In this document: positions 8,231-15,156 of the stretch, piece by piece | Layout of the letters: each line of letters begins with the position of its first letter | Numbering within the stretch: position 1 is the first letter of the stretch | NCBI GenBank assembly: GCA_964436345.1 | Contig: CAYTCC010000020.1 | Span: 1-20,674, forward strand | Source: GCA-002694895 sp964436345 | GTDB lineage: Bacteria > Chloroflexota > Dehalococcoidia > Lucifugimonadales > GCA-002694895 | Length of the DNA stretch: 20,674 nucleotides | Reading direction: 5' to 3' | Notes under the pieces: generated by a model | Told to the model about the DNA's origin: nothing | Seen by the model: the letters and a program-made list of their open reading frames with translations, nothing else | Database searches by the model: none | Made by a program: the position numbers and the translations under genes

Positions 8231-9037
8231 CTATTCTCGTATTAAAGCAATACCTCGTGATACTGACCAAAGAACAATAAGTAAGAAAGCAATACCGGAA
8301 ATTTGGCTTCCCATTTCAGTACTTACTACTTGATTTATTACTAGATTTGAAATAACTAAAATTAATCCAGCGACTAATGCAAGCCACCCTAGAGGAATAA
8401 AAGAAATGGCTCCTTTTGCATCGCTTCCACGATAAGCCGTTCCGATACAAATCCATCCTATTCCTGCTAACAAATTTGCAATTGTACCTGACGCAACACT
8501 TGCTGCTTGTGTAAATCCAGCTGCAATAGCTGTGGCTGTAGCTGCATCTAATGCTTTAACTGCTAATGCCCCTGCTTGAGCTGCTGCTGCTTGAGCTGCT
8601 CCTGCGGTTGTTGCATCCCCTGCTGCTGCTGCTGCTTGAGCTGCTGCTCCTGCTTGGGCTGCTGCTGCTCCTGCTTCGGCTGCTTGTGCACTATATGTAA
8701 CAAATTTTTCACCCATCTCAACTAATGCTATTCCAAGACCACTAGTAGTTACCCATATTGCAATTGCTGAAACAACAGAAATAATTCCCAGAGTTTCCCA
8801 TGTGCCAGAAGCTGTGCCCCGAGTATTAATTAATCCAGCAACATGAACTACCAATCCAACAGAAATTAGTATAGTTGAAATTGTAATTATAGTAGCACCC
8901 GATGCACTGTTTGATAAAATAGTAGCGATATCATCAACTTTTGTATCCATTCCTATGGCTAATTGCCATAAAATATAGCCTACAATTGCTGCTAATATTC
9001 CTAAAGATAAAGTTAATCCTGTATCCCTTGAACTCAT
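8231..9037 (-). CDS. Alanine-rich multi-span membrane protein of unknown function
   Basis: A 268-residue protein with probable membrane helices at about 9-29, 48-70, 82-108, 183-201, 210-234 and 246-265. Between helices 3 and 4 lies a segment of about 65 residues (116-180) built almost only of Ala with Gln, Gly and Thr, probably a long helix. At DNA level it is a run of GCT/GCA-type codons that is locally much richer in GC than the surroundings. The N- and C-terminal halves have a similar three-helix layout, so the Ala-rich block acts as a linker between two membrane modules. The start is fixed by a perfect SD (AGGAGGT, 9045-9051), the best in the window, which suggests high expression. I do not recognise the family. 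It could be a structural or scaffold membrane protein. Confidence 0.8.
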   Translation of the reverse strand: MSSRDTGLTLSLGILAAIVGYILWQLAIGMDTKVDDIATILSNSASGATIITISTILISVGLVVHVAGLINTRGTASGTWETLGIISVVSAIAIWVTTSGLGIALVEMGEKFVTYSAQAAEAGAAAAQAGAAAQAAAAAGDATTAGAAQAAAAQAGALAVKALDAATATAIAAGFTQAASVASGTIANLLAGIGWICIGTAYRGSDAKGAISFIPLGWLALVAGLILVISNLVINQVVSTEMGSQISGIAFLLIVLWSVSRGIALIRE

Positions 9038-9074
9038 AATATTAACCTCCTATGATAGTTATATTAATCAACAT

Positions 9075-9103
9075 AATTATTAGCACTATACCCCTTTGGA
9101 CAA
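9075..9103 (-). promoter_or_regulatory. Probable promoter of the alanine-rich membrane protein
   Basis: Read on the minus strand: TTGTCC (9103-9098), a 17-base spacer and ATAATT (9080-9075). This would put the start about 30 bases before the ATG, and the strong SD would lie in the leader. The -10 match is partial and the register may shift by a base. Confidence 0.4.
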
Positions 9104-9118
9104 GAAGTGTAAACTAAC

Positions 9119-9142
9119 CAATGCTAGCCTTAATCAATGCTA
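9119..9142. repeat. Direct repeat CAATGCTA, 16-base period
   Basis: CAATGCTA occurs at 9119-9126 and 9135-9142 in the divergent spacer between the alanine-rich membrane gene and the gene starting at 9204. The 16-base period is not a whole number of helix turns. It may be a binding site or chance. Confidence 0.3.
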
Positions 9143-9203
9143 TTAGTAATACTAAGGATAAATAATGTAATATATATATAATTTATTATCATTAAATATT
9201 TTT

Positions 9204-9566
9204 GTGGAATTACCTGATAAATCAAAAATAGCAAAATTACAAGTTGAACATAATCGAATAATATGGGATCAACTTAATATTGGAATCAAACAATTAATTT
9301 TATATTCTGGGTCATTATTTCCCTCAGTTAAAAATCAAACAACATTTAAAGGGATCGATTTTGCAAAATTAAAATCTCCAATATTAAAACGTTATATGCA
9401 AGAAGGCGGGGATGAATATGGCAATCCTTTTGAACCTAATATTTTTGATGAACTACTTGGAGGTTTTTCCGAAGATGATATTTTAGCTTTGTCTAAGCCT
9501 GCTTATCCCATTGAAGACGTTTGTGGACAAAATATTTGCCCAACATGTACGCCTCAAAAATTTTAA
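9204..9566 (+). CDS. Small unknown protein with cysteine-containing tail (GTG start)
   Basis: A 120-residue soluble protein starting with GTG. The body is helical and mixed charged. The last 15 residues contain C-G-Q-N-I-C-P-T-C, a C-x4-C-x2-C arrangement that could bind a metal or form disulfides. There is no signal peptide and no membrane helix. The frame ends about 60 bases before the SPFH/band 7 gene on the same strand, so the two may be co-transcribed. A TATAAT box at 9580-9585 could also serve the SPFH gene alone. Charge pattern and codon use look like a real gene, but I recognise no family. Confidence 0.65.
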   Translation: MELPDKSKIAKLQVEHNRIIWDQLNIGIKQLILYSGSLFPSVKNQTTFKGIDFAKLKSPILKRYMQEGGDEYGNPFEPNIFDELLGGFSEDDILALSKPAYPIEDVCGQNICPTCTPQKF

Positions 9567-9625
9567 ATCCTGCTTAATGTATAATAAACCTATTAAATAA
9601 CAAAATTTATGATATGGATTAAAAA

Positions 9626-10576
9626 ATGGAAATTCTAGGCTTAATTCTTCTTGTATTAATTATCGTATGTTTAATTAATGCGATTTTTGTAGTAAAACAA
9701 CAAACAACGGCAATAGTTGAAAGATTTGGTAAATTTATCAGAACATCGTCTCCTGGTATCAACATAAAAATTCCTTTCATCGAAAGAGTAGCTGGAAGAT
9801 TAAGCATGCGAATTACACAATTAGATGTGCCCGTTGAAACAAAAACAGAAGATAATGTATTTGTAAAAGTTTCAATATCAGTTCAATTTTTTGTACTGGA
9901 TACAAAAGAATTTGAAGCATTTTACAAACTAGATAATACCGAACAACAGATAACAGCATATGTATTTGATGTAGTCAGAGCAAGAGTTCCTGAATTAACT
10001 CTTGATGATCTATTCGTAAAAAAAGATGATATTGCAGATGCTGTTAAAAATGAGCTTACAGAAATAATGGGACAATTTGGTTATGGAATCGTCAAAGCTT
10101 TAGTTACAGATTTAGACCCTGATGCAAAAGTAAAAGCTGCAATGAATGAAATAAACGAAGCACAAAGATTAAGAGTTGCAGCCAGTGAAAAAGGGGAGGC
10201 AGAAAAAATTCTTATTGTCAAAGAAGCAGAAGCACAGGCAACTAGTAATGCACTAAGAGGAAAAGGTATAGCTGATGAAAGAAAAGCCATCATTGATGGC
10301 TTGAAAGCCTCAATTGATGATTTTCAAAAAAGTATTAGCGGTACAGGTCCAATGGAAGTTATGAATCTTGTTCTTCTAACTCAATATTTTGACAGTTTAA
10401 AAAGTATTGCACAATCTGATAACAGTTCAAGTATTTTTGTACCGCATAGCCCAGGTGCATTAAGTGATTTTTCAACACAGATGAGAGATGCTTTACTTCA
10501 GGGTAGGCAAGTTCCTGAAAAACAATCTGCTACTACTGAATCTAAAAAAAATCAAGATGACAGAACAGGCGATTAA
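9626..10576 (+). CDS. SPFH/band 7 (stomatin/prohibitin-like) membrane protein
   Basis: A 316-residue protein with one N-terminal membrane helix (about 3-22). The band 7 domain (about 23-200) starts with V-V-K-Q-Q-T-T-A-I-V-E-R-F-G-K and includes P-G-I-N-I-K-I-P-F, Q-L-D-V-P-V-E-T-K-T-E-D-N-V and L-D-D-L-F. A helical, alanine- and glutamate-rich stretch (about 180-225, A-E-K-I-L-I-V-K-E-A-E-A-Q-A) should form the coiled coil by which these proteins make large rings. Slipin/stomatin proteins organise membrane microdomains and often work with membrane proteases. No NfeD-type protease partner is seen next to it. The hydrophilic tail is variable. No clear SD precedes the ATG. Confidence 0.92.
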   Translation: MEILGLILLVLIIVCLINAIFVVKQQTTAIVERFGKFIRTSSPGINIKIPFIERVAGRLSMRITQLDVPVETKTEDNVFVKVSISVQFFVLDTKEFEAFYKLDNTEQQITAYVFDVVRARVPELTLDDLFVKKDDIADAVKNELTEIMGQFGYGIVKALVTDLDPDAKVKAAMNEINEAQRLRVAASEKGEAEKILIVKEAEAQATSNALRGKGIADERKAIIDGLKASIDDFQKSISGTGPMEVMNLVLLTQYFDSLKSIAQSDNSSSIFVPHSPGALSDFSTQMRDALLQGRQVPEKQSATTESKKNQDDRTGD

Positions 10577-10599
10577 AACTTAACATAAAAAATTAAATA

Positions 10600-11295
10600 T
10601 TAATCCTCATTATTCTCTAATTTTTTTCTTTGCCAATCAGTATCAATTTTACCTGAATAAAATTTTTCCGGATTATTAATTGCCCAATATTGTTTTCTAA
10701 ATATAAAATTTTCAGGATCATCTGAAACCAAATTTTTTAACAATTGCTTAGCATCACCTTGCTTAGTTTCAAGAATTTTATTTCCTTCCCTTAAAACATT
10801 TACAGATTCTTTGGCAGGCATACTAACAGGTTTGGAATTAATATTATTTAAAAAATCTATATCTCCAGTTTCGATCCAGTTTTCTACTAAAAGTTTATGT
10901 TCATTTTTAAGAATATTAATATTAGCTATACATTTGAATTTCAATGTCAAATCTTCATCAAAAATAAGTAAATTTGGAACAACTTTAAAACCAAACAATA
11001 AACCTGAAGAATTATCTACATCAATAAATGTTTTAATTTTAACCCCATATTCTTTCAAATAGGGAATAACTTTTTCCGGACCTTGAAAATCAAGAGATAT
11101 ATTAATTAGTCCAATGTTTTTTTCTTCTGCTTTTTGAGCTAATAATTGCCATCCAGGCAATTGAGTTCTACAATTTCACCAAGAAGCCCAAAAATAAATT
11201 GCAAGTTTTTTTCCTCTATAATTTACAATATCAAATGGCTGCCCGTTAATATCAATTAATTCAAGTTTTTCTAATTTATTTCCGGTATCTAACAT
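10600..11295 (-). CDS. TlpA-like thioredoxin-fold protein with in-frame TGA at the redox cysteine (candidate selenoprotein)
   Basis: Read from the ATG at 11295 the frame holds 231 residues, with one TGA (11178-11176) at codon 40. The part before it (L-E-L-I-D-I-N-G-Q-P-F-D, then Y-R-G-K-K-L-A-I-Y-F-W-A-S-W) is classic TlpA/AhpC fold. After the TGA come N-C-R-T-Q-L-P-G-W, then G-F-K-V-V-P-N with the cis-proline of the thioredoxin fold. The TGA therefore replaces the first active cysteine, giving U-N-C. A hairpin of SECIS geometry follows. The alternative, a TTG start at 11160, would lose the first strand and the motif and is unlikely. A nonsense mutation or sequence error is the main rival explanation. 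The tail (about 150-231) ends in a W-x-R-K-K-L-E-like helix. It lies 17 bases after the dipeptidase stop, so the two are probably one operon. No signal peptide is visible. Confidence 0.7.
11144..11162 (-). promoter_or_regulatory. SECIS-like hairpin after the in-frame TGA
   Basis: On the minus strand AATTGCC (11162-11156) pairs perfectly with GGCAATT (11150-11144) around the loop TGGAT. Twenty bases separate the TGA from the loop, and the second loop base is G. Known bacterial SECIS elements have a small stem-loop with about 16-37 bases between UGA and loop, and a G in the first two loop positions. The hairpin lies within the coding sequence, as bacterial SECIS elements do. Confidence 0.55.
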
Positions 11296-11312
11296 TTTTA
11301 CCCTATAATAAT

Positions 11313-12410
11313 TTAATTTGGTAAGTATAGCTCAAAAAACCTCTGCCAATTTTTATACATGATATTTTCTATATCCTCATTTGCATAGCCTCTTTGCTCG
11401 AGTAATTGTACTATTTTTTGATAATCTGCAACAGTATCAATTTCATAAGGAGCTCCAATCATACCTCCCTGTCCATCAGTATCACCTCCTATAGCAGCAT
11501 GTAAGGAATTGCCAGCCAATTGACATACATAATCAATGTGATCAACATAGTTATCCAACGTAACTTCATCTTTAGGAAAAGGTCTCTCTGGTGGAATATT
11601 TGACCAGTCAATCTCTTTACTCCATAACATATACGTATCCATAGAATGACCAATCACTCCTCCTCTTTCTATTACACTTTTTATCTGATGATCTGGAAAT
11701 TGTCTCTCACCAGGTGTAATAGATCTACAATTTTGATGAGTAGCAATTACAGGCCCTTCAAAAATTTCTAATTCTTGCCTTACAGATTCATCAGAAGTAT
11801 GCGAAACATCCAATATCATATTTAATGAATCCATTTCTTGTAATAATTCCTTAGCATTCCCTACTAGTCCACCTTCAGTTCCTGTTCCTGTTCCATGGGA
11901 ATATCTGCTAACCCCGTAATGAGAAAGACTAATAAGACGTAATCCACCATCATACCATTCTTGTAACTGATCAGGCATAGTGATCGAATCTGCACCTTCC
12001 ATACCTAATACCATTCCTACAGGCGAGTCCATATGATCATCTTCTTTTAACCAAAGATCCATATGATCTTTAAATTCCTTTTGAAATTTAAGTAAATTAA
12101 CTTCTCCCATAGTTTCTAGCATATGATAATAAGCCATCTGGCTTTTACCTGAAGCATATGCATGAAGATCGGTAGGGACATCACCATGATCATTCCCTGG
12201 TCTCAAAATACAACATACAACTTTCACTATAGCAACTGCCACTTCACCTTTTCTCATTTCTGGCAAAGAGGCCATAACACTATGTCCATTAAAATCAAGT
12301 TCTGAATTTATAATACCCGCACTTCTAACTTCACTAATTGGTTTTGTTAAATCTCTTTGAAATTTCAATCCATTATGAGCCATTGGATAATCGCCATCAA
12401 TAATGATCAT
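11313..12410 (-). CDS. M19 (membrane/renal dipeptidase-type) metallopeptidase with altered first metal motif
   Basis: A 365-residue protein of the family that hydrolyses dipeptides with a two-metal TIM barrel. G-M-E-G (Glu128, bridging ligand), D-V-S-H (His194), I-A-T-H (His215) and I-G-G-D-T-D-G agree with positions 125, 198 and 219 of the human enzyme. The N-terminal H-x-D pair of typical members, usually D-x-H-x-D-L, reads I-D-G-D-Y-P-M-A here, so two ligands of one metal are absent. The enzyme may bind one metal or use other residues. I chose the ATG at 12410 because a GGAGGTT SD (12420-12414) lies just before it. A longer frame from 12494 adds a hydrophobic but unsupported stretch. No signal peptide. 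The TlpA-like gene follows 17 bases downstream. Confidence 0.85.
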   Translation of the reverse strand: MIIIDGDYPMAHNGLKFQRDLTKPISEVRSAGIINSELDFNGHSVMASLPEMRKGEVAVAIVKVVCCILRPGNDHGDVPTDLHAYASGKSQMAYYHMLETMGEVNLLKFQKEFKDHMDLWLKEDDHMDSPVGMVLGMEGADSITMPDQLQEWYDGGLRLISLSHYGVSRYSHGTGTGTEGGLVGNAKELLQEMDSLNMILDVSHTSDESVRQELEIFEGPVIATHQNCRSITPGERQFPDHQIKSVIERGGVIGHSMDTYMLWSKEIDWSNIPPERPFPKDEVTLDNYVDHIDYVCQLAGNSLHAAIGGDTDGQGGMIGAPYEIDTVADYQKIVQLLEQRGYANEDIENIMYKNWQRFFELYLPN

Positions 12411-12521
12411 TCTAACCTCCACAATACTTACAAGAAATAAAATTGTATAATTTTGAGATAACTTTAATCTAAAATTATCCGTTAAAAATAACAATAAAAT
12501 AAATCATAATCGAGGTCTACC

Positions 12522-12779
12522 ATGAAAAAACAAATTATAAAATCAATGATATTTATATTTATATTATTACTAGTGATTTCATGCACTAGCTCTTCAACAC
12601 ATCATCACGATGGAAGATATTTAAACCTAGATGACAATATAAAATTATTTAGCGTAGTGGACAGATATAACGAATTATTAACTTATACAATTTCATTAGA
12701 AAAAAGATTAAAAAAAATTGAATCTACATTATCTGTAGAAAATAGAAATATTATAAGCCCACCTAAAAAAATAGAATAA
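12522..12779 (+). CDS. Small lipoprotein with coiled-coil region
   Basis: An 85-residue protein with a lipoprotein signal: M-K-K-Q-I-I-K-S, a hydrophobic core and the lipobox L-V-I-S-C (Cys21). The mature part starts with a flexible S/T and H-H-H stretch. From about residue 37 to 70 it has heptad-like spacing of L/I/V (K-L-F-S-V-V-D-R-Y-N-E-L-L, then L-E-K-R-L-K-K-I-E-S-T-L), so a coiled coil is likely. A GAGGT SD (12512-12516) supports the ATG. It is divergent from the dipeptidase and lies upstream of the amidohydrolase on the same strand. I recognise no family. The role may be structural at the cell envelope. Confidence 0.75.
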   Translation: MKKQIIKSMIFIFILLLVISCTSSSTHHHDGRYLNLDDNIKLFSVVDRYNELLTYTISLEKRLKKIESTLSVENRNIISPPKKIE

Positions 12780-12844
12780 TGTATCGTAATAAAATTTATT
12801 AGAATTATACTGTTAGTATTTACTTTCTTGAACATTGAAAAATT

Positions 12845-13735
12845 ATGATTGTTGATGTACATACTCATCTACCTACACATGAATATAGTGTTCCCAAAAA
12901 TGATATTAAAAAAGACAAAATATATCAGTCAGGTAAAGAAATAAAACTCACTAATACTATTAATGAATATATTAAAGCTCTTGACCCAGTAGACAAAGCA
13001 TTTGTATTTGGGATTGCACCCCGCCCTTCGGATCCAAGCAAATCTCTTGTTGGTCCAAAAAATGAAATGGAAATAAATGGAAAAAATCATAATGATATAG
13101 CGCATGATTTATATATAAAATTTCCAGAAAAAATAATTCCTTTTATGTCTTTACATCCGTTTGATCCAAATATGAACGATGAATATGACCGAGCAACTGT
13201 AAACCTTAAATGTAAAGGAATTAAATTAGGTGCAAATTATCAGAATTTCAACCCCTTATCCAAAGAAGCATTCAATTTATATAACAGATTAGAAAAAGAT
13301 AATTACCCTATTATTTTTCACCAAGGAACATCCCCAATGAGTAATGCTCCCTTAAAATTTGCACATCCATTAGTTATAGATGAAATAGCCATAAAATTTC
13401 CAAAATTAAAAATGATCTTAGCCCACCTTGGTCATCCATGGCACACAGACTGTATTTCTGTAATCAGAAAACATGAAAATGTTTGGGCTGATATTTCCGC
13501 TCAATTCTACAGACCATGGTCATTTTGGAATGGAATGAGATTGTTTTATGAATGGGGTGTATTGAATAAAATTTTTTTTGCATCTGATTGGCCAATTTCA
13601 TCACCAAAAGACAATATCACAGGATTAAGAAACTTAAATAAATTTGCAGACAAATATAACTTACCTAACATTCCAGATATTGAATTAGAAGAAATTATCA
13701 ACAGGAATGCACTTGAAATACTAGAAATAAACTAA
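12845..13735 (+). CDS. Amidohydrolase family 2 (COG2159-type) metal hydrolase or decarboxylase
   Basis: A 296-residue TIM-barrel protein. Metal ligands are visible as the N-terminal V-D-V-H-T-H (His6, His8), His in I-I-F-H-Q-G-T (about 160), His in L-A-H-L-G-H-P-W (about 200) and Asp in F-F-A-S-D-W-P (about 249). This is the amidohydrolase-2 pattern shared by aminocarboxymuconate-semialdehyde decarboxylase-like and lactonase-like enzymes that act on small carboxylic or aromatic compounds. The substrate cannot be named from sequence. It starts about 65 bases after the lipoprotein gene and may share its transcript. No good SD precedes the ATG. Confidence 0.85.
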   Translation: MIVDVHTHLPTHEYSVPKNDIKKDKIYQSGKEIKLTNTINEYIKALDPVDKAFVFGIAPRPSDPSKSLVGPKNEMEINGKNHNDIAHDLYIKFPEKIIPFMSLHPFDPNMNDEYDRATVNLKCKGIKLGANYQNFNPLSKEAFNLYNRLEKDNYPIIFHQGTSPMSNAPLKFAHPLVIDEIAIKFPKLKMILAHLGHPWHTDCISVIRKHENVWADISAQFYRPWSFWNGMRLFYEWGVLNKIFFASDWPISSPKDNITGLRNLNKFADKYNLPNIPDIELEEIINRNALEILEIN

Positions 13736-13798
13736 TAAAAGTATCAATAATAATCTATATAATATATATATAAATTTAGATTCACTAAAAGGTTTAAA

Positions 13799-15097
13799 TT
13801 GAAAATCGATGTTATTGGGTTAGGATATGTTGGGTTAGTGGCATCAGCTTGCCTAGCCGAAGAAGGCCACAACGTAACTGGGTACGATACTAACTCTGAA
13901 AAATTAAAATCTATATCTCAAGGTTATATACCATTTTATGAGCCTAATTTAAATGAATTGGTAAAACTAGCTATTCAAAAACAAACTCTCGAATTAAAAA
14001 AAATTGATAATTATGGAGACCTTTCAGCAGATGCAATAATAATCGCAGTCGGAACACCACTTTCTCAAATGGGCACTTTAGATATTTCTCAGCTAGAAGT
14101 AGCTATTAAATGGATAATATCAAATTATCAAAACTTACCTTTTATTATAATAAAAAGTACAGTGCCACCGGGTACAGGGGAAAAATTAATATCTCAAAAC
14201 CTGGAACTGGCCGATAAATATATCTCAAATCCTGAATTTCTTAGAGAAGGCCAAGCTATAGAAGACTGGAAAAATCCCGACAGGATTATTTCAGGCTCTA
14301 AATCCATTGAAGGAAATCAATGTATTGAGAAAATATATAAAAATTATACTTCACCTTTTGTCCACTCTGATATAACTTCTTCTGAAATGATAAAATTTGC
14401 TAGCAACGCATTCTTAGCAAATAAAATTTCATTTATAAATGAAATAGCTAATTTATGCGATAAATTAGGAGCTTATGTTGATGATGTTTCCAAAGGCATA
14501 GGGCTTGATCCAAGAATAGGCCCAAATTACCTGATACCTGGCGTTGGATACGGAGGATCTTGTTTCCCCAAAGATGTACAATCTTTAAGTGATTTATCTA
14601 TGACACATCTACAAAGTTTTGATTTGCTTCAATCAATCATTACTACGAATCAAAAACAACAATTAATGCCTTATTTTTACCTGTCTGAAAAATTTGAAAA
14701 TTTACAGGGATTAAAAGTATGTGTTTTAGGATTATCATTTAAAGCGGGAACAGATGACATAAGAGAATCTTCTTCAATAAACTTAATTAACCAGCTTTCT
14801 AATTCTGGTGTAATTATAAATACTTATGACCCGGTTAGTGTTAATAATGCAAAAAAAATATTACCAGAAACTATTAACTTTTTTAATAATCCATATGATG
14901 CAATAAATGAAGTTCAGGCAACAATAATCATGACTGAATGGAGTGAGTTTCAAAACTTAAACTGGGAAAAAGTTTATAAATCCATGAAAAATCCAAAAAT
15001 TATTTTCGATGGTAAAAATTTCCTTGATCAGAAATTAATACAAGGTTTTGGATTTGATTATTTTGCTGTTGGTAGAAAAATAAAAAACCAAAAATAA
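13799..15097 (+). CDS. ugd: UDP-glucose 6-dehydrogenase family protein (TTG start)
   Basis: A 432-residue enzyme that oxidises a nucleotide sugar, most likely UDP-glucose to UDP-glucuronate, with two NAD+ steps. It supplies acidic sugars for surface polysaccharide. Domain order: an N-terminal Rossmann fold (G-L-G-Y-V-G, 7-12), K-S-T-V-P-P-G-T-G, N-P-E-F-L-R-E-G (144-151), the central helix with Lys199 and K-I-S-F-I-N-E, the catalytic Cys255 in G-G-S-C-F-P-K-D, and the C-terminal sugar-binding domain (L-G-L-S-F-K-A-G-T-D-D-I-R-E-S). The TTG start has an AAAAGG SD (13787-13792) at good spacing, and the very next residues begin the Rossmann strand. GDP-mannose or UDP-ManNAc dehydrogenase remain possible. 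No other sugar gene is nearby. Confidence 0.9.
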   Translation: MKIDVIGLGYVGLVASACLAEEGHNVTGYDTNSEKLKSISQGYIPFYEPNLNELVKLAIQKQTLELKKIDNYGDLSADAIIIAVGTPLSQMGTLDISQLEVAIKWIISNYQNLPFIIIKSTVPPGTGEKLISQNLELADKYISNPEFLREGQAIEDWKNPDRIISGSKSIEGNQCIEKIYKNYTSPFVHSDITSSEMIKFASNAFLANKISFINEIANLCDKLGAYVDDVSKGIGLDPRIGPNYLIPGVGYGGSCFPKDVQSLSDLSMTHLQSFDLLQSIITTNQKQQLMPYFYLSEKFENLQGLKVCVLGLSFKAGTDDIRESSSINLINQLSNSGVIINTYDPVSVNNAKKILPETINFFNNPYDAINEVQATIIMTEWSEFQNLNWEKVYKSMKNPKIIFDGKNFLDQKLIQGFGFDYFAVGRKIKNQK

Positions 15098-15121
15098 AAA
15101 ATGATTACCATGCTTTGAAAA

Positions 15122-15130
15122 TGCTATAAT
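15122..15130 (+). promoter_or_regulatory. Extended -10 promoter box before the GGT-family gene
   Basis: TG-C-TATAAT at 15122-15130 is a perfect extended -10 element 26 bases before the ATG, with no good -35 hexamer. It suggests the gene has its own start although ugd ends only 59 bases upstream. Confidence 0.4.
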
Positions 15131-15156
15131 CAATCATCATTTCTAATAAATAAATT

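Noticed and set aside
8570..8690. GCT-rich repeats considered as a CRISPR or other repeat array
   Set aside because: They are alanine codons in a continuous reading frame with no regular spacer pattern. No CRISPR array, tRNA, rRNA or insertion sequence was seen in the window.
10600..11160. TlpA-like gene starting at TTG 11160
   Set aside because: This start lies after the redox motif and would remove the first strand and helix of the thioredoxin fold. The frame upstream encodes the missing part up to ATG 11295.
11176..11178. TGA read as tryptophan by a changed genetic code
   Set aside because: The RidA-family gene ends with TGA at the expected place, the window genes encode Trp by TGG, and no other internal TGA is seen in the real genes.
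12411..12494. Longer N-terminus of the M19 dipeptidase (possible signal peptide)
   Set aside because: A GGAGGTT ribosome site lies inside this stretch just before ATG 12410, and the family sequence begins there. The extra residues are translated leader DNA.
12505..12510. CATAAT before the small lipoprotein gene as a -10 box
   Set aside because: It is only 11 bases from the ATG, so transcription would begin after the SD, and no fitting -35 box is present.
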